From Bacteroidaceae bacterium (GTDB lineage Bacteria; Bacteroidota; Bacteroidia; Bacteroidales; Bacteroidaceae): 31,288 nucleotides of DNA. This document shows positions 24,763 to 31,288 of this stretch, one piece after another (within the stretch, counting starts at the first letter, position 1; each line of letters begins with the position of its first letter). Under the pieces are notes generated by a model that was given only the letters and a program-made list of their open reading frames with translations, did not search any database and was not told where the DNA came from. Both the position numbers and the translations under genes were made by a program. The DNA lies in NCBI GenBank assembly GCA_017503065.1, contig JAFVTT010000017.1, forward strand, positions 1 to 31,288, read 5' to 3'.

Positions 24763-26742
24763 ATGCACCTTTCCCTCTCACCCCAGCAAATCAGCCAGTT
24801 GGAAGCCCAGCACTGTACAGCCGAAGACTGGAGCACTATATTTGTCCATCCCGAACTGGACCTGAAGTACGTGCGCGAAGTGCGCTTCTCCGGCACATGC
24901 CACATAGGAAAGTTCGAGAAATCATTTCTCATGCCCGGAGGCATGCGAAAGCATAGCGGCATATTCCATGCCACGCTGCACAACGTTTACGTGGGCAACG
25001 ACTGCTGCATAGAGAACATAAAGAACTACATTGCCAACTACGACATCGAGGAGGATTGTTTCATAGAGAATTGCGACATAATCCTGGTGGACGGCGAAAC
25101 AAGTTTCGGATGCGGGACCGAGGTTTCCGTACTTTGCGAGACAGGGGGCAGAGAGGTGACCATACACGACCGCCTGACGGCGCACGAGGCATACATCACT
25201 GCCATGTACCGCCACCGCCCCATGCTGGTGCGGCACATGAAGGAGATGGCCATGGCACGCGCCAAGGAAAGGACCGGCACACGTGGCACCATAGCAGCAC
25301 ACAGCACCATAGTGGACACGGGCTACATAAAGAACGTCTACGTGGGGCCCGCCTCCAAGATAGAGGGGGCAGGCCGCCTGAAGAACGGTTCGCTGATGTC
25401 CAGAATGGAATCCCCCATACACATAGGCTACGGTGTAATTGCCGACGATTTCATCGTCCAGGATGGCAGCTGCATAGAGGACTGCACCACGCTGACACGT
25501 TGCTTCGTGGGACAGGCCTGCACCTTCAAGCACGGCTACAGCGCCTCGGACTCACTATTCTTCTGCAACTGCCACGAGGAGAACGGCGAGGCCTGCTCCA
25601 TCTTTGCCGGCCCGTTTACCGTCACGCACCACAAGAGCACCCTGCTCATTGCCGGCATGTTCTCGTTCATGAATGCCGGCAGCGGCAGCAACCAGAGCAA
25701 CCACATGTACAAACTTGGTCCCATACACCAGGGGGCAATGGAGCGAGGAGCCAAGACCGCCAGCGATTCCTACATCCTGTGGCCGGCACGCATAGGTGCC
25801 TTCTCGCTGGTAATGGGACGACATACCACAAATCCCGACACCTCGGACATGCCGTTCAGTTACCTGATAGAAAAGGACGGTGTCACATACCTCGCCCCGG
25901 CCGTGGCCCTGCGCAGTGTGGGTACCATCCGCGACGCACAGAAATGGCCCAGGCGCGACAAGAGGCACGAGGAAGGCCGATTGGACAACGTCAACTTCAA
26001 CCTGCTCTCGCCCTACACCATACAGAAGATGCTTCGCGGCCTGAAGACCCTGAAACAGTTGAAGGAGATTTCCGGTGCCACGTCGGACACATACGCCTAC
26101 CAGAGCGCACGCATCACAGGCAGTGCCATGGAAAAGGGCATCAGCCTCTACACCATGGCCATCAACAAGTTCCTGGGCAACAGCGTTATCTCACGCCTGG
26201 AGAAAGTGGAGGGCAGACTGGACCTTTTCCGTCCCACCAGCGAGGACGGCACGGGCGACTGGGTGGACCTCTGCGGACTGATAGCGCCAAAGAAACTCCT
26301 CATCCCCCTGCTGGACAGGATACAGAAAGGGGAAATCGACTCTCTGGAAGAGGTAAATGCAGAAATCTCTGCCCTGCACCGCAACTACTACGATCTGGAA
26401 TGGCAATGGGCATACCGCATAATGCTGGACTTCTACGGCATAGACGAAGAAAACGGTATTACCCCTGCCATGCTCTCCGATATAATAAAAAGATGGAAAG
26501 ACTCCGTGGTCAGCCTCGACCAGATGCTATGGCAGGATGCACGCAAAGAGTTCTCCCTGAGCGCACGCACCGGCTTCGGTTTTGACGGCCAAAGCACCGA
26601 GACACAAAGCATGGACTTCAGCGAGGTACGCGGCCAGTTCGAGTCCAACCCCTTTGTCATGGCTGTGGAAGAACACATCCGCACCAAGTCGGCACTGGCA
26701 GAGAAGTGGCTGGGGGTGTTGGGGGCAAAGTGCGCATTATAG
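24763..26742 (+). CDS. DUF4954 protein with left-handed beta-helix (hexapeptide) domain
   Basis: A 659-residue cytoplasmic protein with no signal peptide. The middle (about residues 60-400) shows hexapeptide-repeat features of left-handed beta-helices: VYVGNDCCIENIKNYI, EDCFIENCDIILVDGE, VYVGPASKIEGAGRL, IHIGYGVIADDFIVQDGSCIEDC and CFVGQACTFKHGY. It also has HHKSTLLIAGMFSFMNAGSGSNQSNH, a His/Asn-rich conserved stretch. The remainder, about 410-659, is helical. The pattern fits DUF4954, found mainly in Bacteroidetes. The helix fold is shared with sugar-nucleotide acyl- and nucleotidyltransferases, but no activity can be assigned. It begins 64 bp after gluQ, with a 9-bp array between and no clear promoter, so co-transcription is likely. 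Confidence 0.87.
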   Translation: MHLSLSPQQISQLEAQHCTAEDWSTIFVHPELDLKYVREVRFSGTCHIGKFEKSFLMPGGMRKHSGIFHATLHNVYVGNDCCIENIKNYIANYDIEEDCFIENCDIILVDGETSFGCGTEVSVLCETGGREVTIHDRLTAHEAYITAMYRHRPMLVRHMKEMAMARAKERTGTRGTIAAHSTIVDTGYIKNVYVGPASKIEGAGRLKNGSLMSRMESPIHIGYGVIADDFIVQDGSCIEDCTTLTRCFVGQACTFKHGYSASDSLFFCNCHEENGEACSIFAGPFTVTHHKSTLLIAGMFSFMNAGSGSNQSNHMYKLGPIHQGAMERGAKTASDSYILWPARIGAFSLVMGRHTTNPDTSDMPFSYLIEKDGVTYLAPAVALRSVGTIRDAQKWPRRDKRHEEGRLDNVNFNLLSPYTIQKMLRGLKTLKQLKEISGATSDTYAYQSARITGSAMEKGISLYTMAINKFLGNSVISRLEKVEGRLDLFRPTSEDGTGDWVDLCGLIAPKKLLIPLLDRIQKGEIDSLEEVNAEISALHRNYYDLEWQWAYRIMLDFYGIDEENGITPAMLSDIIKRWKDSVVSLDQMLWQDARKEFSLSARTGFGFDGQSTETQSMDFSEVRGQFESNPFVMAVEEHIRTKSALAEKWLGVLGAKCAL

Positions 26743-26856
26743 GGTAAAACTGTGTTTCGTTGCTTGCGTATTATATTTTTTTCTTAAACGAAGGAAATTT
26801 CTGCCAGCCTATATGGCTTTCTGTCTGTAGCGTCACGTATTGTAGTAAACTCGGTA

Positions 26857-26900
26857 TAGTCCCCTTAGAATTTAATTGAATCTAAGGGGACTAAAGTTTT
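26857..26900 (+). terminator. Terminator behind the DUF4954 gene
   Basis: TAGTCCCCTTAGA (26857-26869) pairs exactly with TCTAAGGGGACTA (26881-26893), followed by AAGTTTT. It is 114 bp after the stop; the space between holds nothing recognisable. Confidence 0.8.
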
Positions 26901-26933
26901 GTGATTTTCTTGCTATGGATGAATAGCCAAAAG

Positions 26934-26966
26934 AAAGGCACCTTTAGGAAAACTAAAGGTGCCTTT
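26934..26966. terminator. Terminator of the coiled-coil lipoprotein gene
   Basis: AAAGGCACCTTTAG pairs perfectly with CTAAAGGTGCCTTT around GAAAA. On the minus strand CTTTTGG follows. It lies 28 bp beyond the stop codon at 26995. Confidence 0.87.
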
Positions 26967-26994
26967 CATATTAATTAATTAGGGAACTTACCTA

Positions 26995-29900
26995 TTAGAT
27001 AGAGGGCTTAACTGTAACGACGATCTTAGCAGTCATGCCATCCTGCCACTTGGTAGTAACAGTTACAGGAATCTCAATCTTGAAGGACTGACCGATAGCA
27101 TTACCTGACATGTTGTGGAATGTTACCTTAGAGGTAGCAGGATCAACAGCTACGGTGTACTTCTGAGTACCGTTAGAGTTCTTAAGGTCGCTCAACTTAG
27201 TTGTGCAAGCAGTACCAATAGAACCGTTCAGAGAGATGTTGGTCTTGGCGTTTGCAACATCATAGACAGGAGTAGAAACCTTGTACCATGCTACAAGTGC
27301 AGGCTTGGTCTCAGAATTAGTTGTCTTGTTATCCCAAACGACACGCTTGTTAGTTGTGTAGACTTCCTTGATCTGCAACTTGCCAGCAATAGTTGCCTCA
27401 GAAGAACCACCGGCGGTGATGTCATAGAGTTCAACCTGAGCCTCGTTAGAAGAGAATGCCAGAGGAGTCAGGAACTTAACGTTGCGCTTCTCCATTTCAT
27501 CGGTAATACCACACCAATCTGCTACGATCTTAACAGGAGCGGTATTGCCAACCAGCAACTTAGCAGCAGTAGTAGGTTCGCTATTACTTGCACCATTGTT
27601 GCTCTCCTTCAACTGGATAGTACCATAGGTAGGATCAACAGTAGCAGCAACTACAAGACCCTTCAGCAGGGTTGAACCATCAGCAGAAACTGTCCAACCA
27701 TTACCCCAAGTTGCAACAACGTCCTCATCGAATACGAACTTAGCATTAGGAGTATTGCCATTTACCTTCTTCATCATTTCAATTACATCACCAGGAGTCT
27801 GACCATTCTTGATGTAACCCTCGAGCAAGCTACCAACAATCTGAGTTGTTGCATATGTAGAGTTACCCAGGTTAGCGTCGGTCTCAAGAGCGGGGTTAAT
27901 ATGACGGAGATCATTAGCCCACATTGTCTGGTCGAGGTTGTAACCGTCGAGACCCATACGATTGATAGTCAGAGTAAACTTCAGAGCGAATGCAATACGT
28001 TCGTTGTGGTTGATCTTGTTGCGGAAGTAACCATAAACTGTGAATTCCTTCTTACCAGCGAGGTAATCATTAATAGTCATCTTATGGTTAGCTGTATTGA
28101 TAGTATACAGATAGTTCCAAGTCTGACCAGCACCAGAGTTATCGGGCTGCTCTACGAATGTATCAGTTGTAGTCAATGCAGCAGGAGTAGCCTTATTAAT
28201 CTCAGCGAGACTTGCATACAAGCCAGGAACCAGCTCATAAGTCTGATGGAACTCGTCGCGAGACATACCTGAAGTACCAGCGAATGTGTACAGTGCGTTA
28301 ACCTTCTGCTCAAGAACTCTCTCCTGAATGCTTATACCACAACCATAAGCCTTAGTGAATGCACCCAGCTCACCGAAGTCCTTAACAGTAACAGAAGGAG
28401 CGTCAGGAGTATTAGCTACCCACTTAATCTTGAAGTACTTAACATCAACGGTCTTGTTATTGACCTTATCGAACAGAACAACCTGAATCATGGGCTGACG
28501 ACCGATAGCATCGCGGTTCTTCTCAGTTTGACCATCACGAGCAGTAGATGTCAGGACAGTACCATTGAGCTTACCGAAATGTTTCTGATCAGTGTAGTCA
28601 GTTGTAACATTATCATTCTTCAGGAGATAGTTCATCATAGCAAATCTGAACTCCAGACCATAAGCTGCGGGATCATAGTGATTACCAGCCTTGTCACAAA
28701 CCTCAACAAGAGTCATCAAGTCAATTGACTCGGTATAAACAACCTCCTTAGCAACATGCTGATCATTGTAAGATGTAGGCAACTTTGTAGAGGCGGGATT
28801 TGCGGTCAAGCTACCGTATGCCTGAGAGAACGTCCAGAAGTGAGCAGCAGCAGCACCCTCGTTGTGAGTGTGGTTAGCGGTGTTTGTAAGAACATTGTGG
28901 ATGTAGGGAGTAACAGCAGTTTCATAGAGACGTGCCCAGTCTGAGTAAACCTCAGCCTTCTCACCGTTCTTAACCTCTTCCTCAGTCAGGAACTTGTCAG
29001 ACAAGGTAGCCTTGAGAGAAACGACGGTGAACTTATCTCTATTAGTACCGAATGACTCAGTGTTCTTCTTGTCGAGCTTAACGGTCATTACACCATTCTT
29101 GATATCGAAAGACTTAACAGCCAAAGGAGCATTCTGGTTTACGGCACGAGTATTTGTAGCCTCGTTAGAGATGTATGACAGAGCAGTAATGTCGCTCTTC
29201 AGTACGTTCTCGGGGTTAACCAAGTACTCAACAGTAGTGTTAGCGTCGTCGATATAATACAACTTGGTATCAGTACCATTAGCAGCATCTGCATAGTAGT
29301 TTGCCCAGTTCTTATAGTTCAAGGTAACGAACTTGATGCACTCGATACCATCAACATAAGCTGTGGGAGCGAATACCAGGCTCTTCAGGCGCTTGCTCTC
29401 ATAAACGAGGTTCTCGTTGGCACTCTTAAGATCCTTCTTAACAGTATCAATAGTACCGTTGATGGTCTCAATAGCCTTGTTGATATTCTCGATATCCTTA
29501 GCAATCTTAGCATCAGCATCGGCATAAGCCTTCTTAACAGCCTCAAGGTCACCAGAAAGCTTAGTAATATCAGCAGCAGCCTTGTTAGCGGTAGCCTGAG
29601 CAGCAACAGCAGCATCAGCAGCAGCCTTAGCATCAGCAACAGCCTTCTCGGCAGTAGCCTGAGCTACAGCAGCCTCAGCCTGAGAAGCCTTCTGTGCAGC
29701 CTCGATAGCCTTAGCGGCATCCTCAGCAGCCTTAGCGGCAGCAGCCAGAGCCTCGTCAGCGGTAGCCTGTGCAGCCTTAGCAACATCATAAACCTCACCC
29801 AGATTCTCCTTAATCTTATTAATCTCAGCATCGGTGTATGCCTTAGCGGTCTCAACAGCAGCCTCAGCGAGCTCCTTAGCAGCAGCAACCTCAGCCTTCA

Positions 29901-30699
29901 GAGCCTCAACCTCAGCAGCATTAGCCTCGATTTCCTTCAGCAACTCGTCCTTAGCAGCCTTAACAGCAGCCTCGAGAGCCTTGGCATTGCTCTTCTCCAA
30001 CTCCTCGATAACCTTAGCCTGAGCAGCGATATCAGCAGCATTCTTCTGAGCGGCAGCCTCCAAAGCAGAAACCTTGTCACCGAGAACGCTTACCTGACCT
30101 TCCAGGTTAGCAACGGTCTTCTTCAGACCCTCGAGAGCCTCATTCAGGCTCTTGATAGCAGCAGCATTGTCAGTAGCGAGCTTCTGAGCCTGCTCAGCCA
30201 GAGTATAAGCCTGATCGGCACGAGCCTGGGCAGCAGCAATAGCAGAAGTCAGCTCCTTGTCAGCCTCGAGAAGAGCGTTGATGCTCTTTCCATGCTCGCC
30301 AAGAGTGGTGTTAACAGCAGTAAGAGCTGCCTCCAAAGCAGCCTGAGCGTCGCTCACCATCTTCTGAGCGGCAGCAATAGCAGCAGCCTGAGCCTGAGCA
30401 GCCTGAACCTCTGCATAGCCCTTGGCATCATTAGTTGCATTGGCGATAGCCTCTTCGAGAGCCTCGTCGGCAGCCTCGTAAGCAGCTTCCAATGCGTCAG
30501 CCTGAGCACCCAGAGAAGCGATTTCGGCATCAACAGCCTTCATCTTCTGGTCAACCAAGCCATTCAGATCTGTTGCAGTCGCGTTAAGATCGTTACGAAG
30601 ATCGGTGATGTCGTCATCGTAACTACATGACACGAACGTACTAGTTGAAGCAATCAACATAGCTCCAAAAAGCAGTGCACTGATGATTTTTTTGTTCAT
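26995..30699 (-). CDS. Large Ala-rich coiled-coil surface lipoprotein
   Basis: A 1234-residue lipoprotein with signal MNKKIISALLFGAMLIASTSTFVSC (modified Cys 25) and SYDDDI after it, a start shared, from memory, by a set of Bacteroidales surface proteins of unknown function. Residues of roughly 30-436 form an almost uninterrupted Ala/Glu/Lys heptad coiled coil (AQAQAAAIAAAQK, EAAVAQATAEKAVADAKAAADA). LKSLVFAPTAYVDGIE (about 438-453) marks the change to a globular part, and the last 780 or so residues look like beta-rich, Ig-like modules (VTVKDFGELGAF, IPVTVTTKW). A stalk with a distal beta-rich region suggests an adhesin or surface-layer-like role; this is inference. The gene is visibly richer in A/T and in regular GCA/GCT codons than its neighbours. 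It has a strong promoter, long leader and its own terminator. Confidence 0.9.
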   Translation of the reverse strand: MNKKIISALLFGAMLIASTSTFVSCSYDDDITDLRNDLNATATDLNGLVDQKMKAVDAEIASLGAQADALEAAYEAADEALEEAIANATNDAKGYAEVQAAQAQAAAIAAAQKMVSDAQAALEAALTAVNTTLGEHGKSINALLEADKELTSAIAAAQARADQAYTLAEQAQKLATDNAAAIKSLNEALEGLKKTVANLEGQVSVLGDKVSALEAAAQKNAADIAAQAKVIEELEKSNAKALEAAVKAAKDELLKEIEANAAEVEALKAEVAAAKELAEAAVETAKAYTDAEINKIKENLGEVYDVAKAAQATADEALAAAAKAAEDAAKAIEAAQKASQAEAAVAQATAEKAVADAKAAADAAVAAQATANKAAADITKLSGDLEAVKKAYADADAKIAKDIENINKAIETINGTIDTVKKDLKSANENLVYESKRLKSLVFAPTAYVDGIECIKFVTLNYKNWANYYADAANGTDTKLYYIDDANTTVEYLVNPENVLKSDITALSYISNEATNTRAVNQNAPLAVKSFDIKNGVMTVKLDKKNTESFGTNRDKFTVVSLKATLSDKFLTEEEVKNGEKAEVYSDWARLYETAVTPYIHNVLTNTANHTHNEGAAAAHFWTFSQAYGSLTANPASTKLPTSYNDQHVAKEVVYTESIDLMTLVEVCDKAGNHYDPAAYGLEFRFAMMNYLLKNDNVTTDYTDQKHFGKLNGTVLTSTARDGQTEKNRDAIGRQPMIQVVLFDKVNNKTVDVKYFKIKWVANTPDAPSVTVKDFGELGAFTKAYGCGISIQERVLEQKVNALYTFAGTSGMSRDEFHQTYELVPGLYASLAEINKATPAALTTTDTFVEQPDNSGAGQTWNYLYTINTANHKMTINDYLAGKKEFTVYGYFRNKINHNERIAFALKFTLTINRMGLDGYNLDQTMWANDLRHINPALETDANLGNSTYATTQIVGSLLEGYIKNGQTPGDVIEMMKKVNGNTPNAKFVFDEDVVATWGNGWTVSADGSTLLKGLVVAATVDPTYGTIQLKESNNGASNSEPTTAAKLLVGNTAPVKIVADWCGITDEMEKRNVKFLTPLAFSSNEAQVELYDITAGGSSEATIAGKLQIKEVYTTNKRVVWDNKTTNSETKPALVAWYKVSTPVYDVANAKTNISLNGSIGTACTTKLSDLKNSNGTQKYTVAVDPATSKVTFHNMSGNAIGQSFKIEIPVTVTTKWQDGMTAKIVVTVKPSI

Positions 30700-30886
30700 G
30701 TTTTTAATAATTTAATTAATTAAATAATAAAGGGTTTTTGATTTTCTCTAATTTAAGAATTGGTGTCAACAAAACCAATTGTCCGTTTTATCAGTAATCT
30801 TTCTATTTATATTTTATCCTCCACATTTAGATTAAACGTCACCAACTTTACACAGTACCTCCTACATAGAGATAAGAATTTCGGTG

Positions 30887-30918
30887 CAAAATTAACCATA
30901 TTTCCGAAACCTCACAAA
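30887..30918 (-). promoter_or_regulatory. Bacteroidetes-type promoter with a ~180-nt leader
   Basis: On the minus strand TTTG (30915-30918), 20 nt, TAATTTTG (30887-30894) is an exact consensus pair. Transcription would begin near 30880, leaving an A/T-rich leader of about 180 nt before the ATG at 30699. The leader contains one inverted repeat, AATTGGT...ACCAATT (30758-30780). Confidence 0.75.
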
Positions 30919-31125
30919 TAAATTTGAGTTTTTTTGTGATTTTCGAATAAAATCAGGCGTTTTTTTAACAAATGAACCTGATTTTACCTATATACATATA
31001 TATATTTAGGTAAATACGGAGGTCATTGCATGCACCTACTTATCTAAAGGCAAGCCACTTAACGTCAGTACAGGTATGTGTCGGGAAGGTATGTTTCATA
31101 GGCAATCTGATGTGGATTGGGTTAA
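30919..31125. other. Gene-free A/T-rich spacer
   Basis: No ORF, RNA or tandem repeat could be supported here. It contains an alternating TA run (30990-31012) and, at its right edge, the perfect palindrome TTGGGTTAACCCAA (31117-31130), which overlaps the start of the repeated element. Confidence 0.6.
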
Positions 31126-31288
31126 CCCAAATCGGTCATTAGACTGTTATGCGCTAATGAAACCTTCTTTTTGTCATCTGTTTCGTCACTTCTCGGTTAC
31201 AATGGAACCCCATTGCGCCCTCAAAGTGGCAAAACATCTGTTCAAAAACAAACGCTATTATCATCATAACGCTAATGACCGATTTGGG
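31126..31288. mobile_element. MITE-like element, copy 2 (163 bp, ends at the window edge)
   Basis: CCCAAATCGGTCATTAG (31126-31142) at the left and its perfect complement at 31272-31288 make 17-bp terminal inverted repeats. The interior matches copy 1 closely but lacks its 78-bp central block. The subterminal CTAATGA (31154-31160) is retained. No ORF. The right flank is outside the window, so a target-site duplication cannot be tested. Confidence 0.78.

Noticed and set aside
25056..26585. 509-codon plus-strand ORF overlapping the DUF4954 gene
   Set aside because: An Arg/His/Gly-rich alternate frame of the DUF4954 gene with no family resemblance.

Overview
This window looks like a chromosomal contig from a Bacteroidales bacterium, most likely Prevotella-like. 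Supporting signs are a SusC/SusD pair, family-typical glycoside hydrolases, Bacteroidetes promoters (TTTG or TTG, about 20 bp, then TAnnTTTG), lipoproteins with an S/A-C lipobox, and a stray type IX secretion C-terminal tail. No rRNA, tRNA, CRISPR array or transposase gene was recognised. Both ends appear to fall in repeated material: the left edge cuts a susC gene, and the right edge coincides with the end of a repeated inverted-repeat element. The window is therefore probably a whole assembly contig.

Layout. 1-5729 (+): SusC (5' end missing), SusD and a surface lipoprotein, closed by a terminator. 5730-6310: a gene-free stretch with an orphan T9SS-type tail, a palindromic tandem array and a 22-bp x 7 array. 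6311-12215 (-): GH92 alpha-mannosidase, GH125 exo-alpha-mannosidase and GH110 alpha-galactosidase, read right to left. Together with SusCD they suggest a polysaccharide utilisation locus for mannose-rich and alpha-galactose-capped glycans, such as glycoprotein glycans. 12362-15600 (+): a secreted zinc metalloprotease and a DjlA-like co-chaperone. 15679-16035 (-): a small lipoprotein. 16534-20196 (-): a large secreted GH2 beta-galactosidase with an extra N-terminal domain. 20445-21302 (-): a YhaM-like HD nuclease. 21494-23444 (+): groES-groEL. 23583-26742 (+): glutamyl-Q tRNA(Asp) synthetase and a DUF4954 beta-helix protein. 26995-30699 (-): a 1234-residue Ala-rich coiled-coil lipoprotein with a long leader.

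The most unusual content is a set of short repeats that is not a standard mobile element. Gaps between genes carry palindromes, 9-bp-period arrays (often with CTAG or CTATAG cores) and heptamer tracts (GTTTTCC, GGTGAGC types), in a recurring order. The same kinds of sequence occur in frame inside the tRNA-modifying enzyme gene gluQ, where they add a roughly 60-residue Ser-rich insertion and a second short insertion. Another 9-bp array supplies the gluQ stop codon. Separately, a MITE-like element with 13-17 bp terminal inverted repeats is present twice (16297-16532 and 31126-31288).
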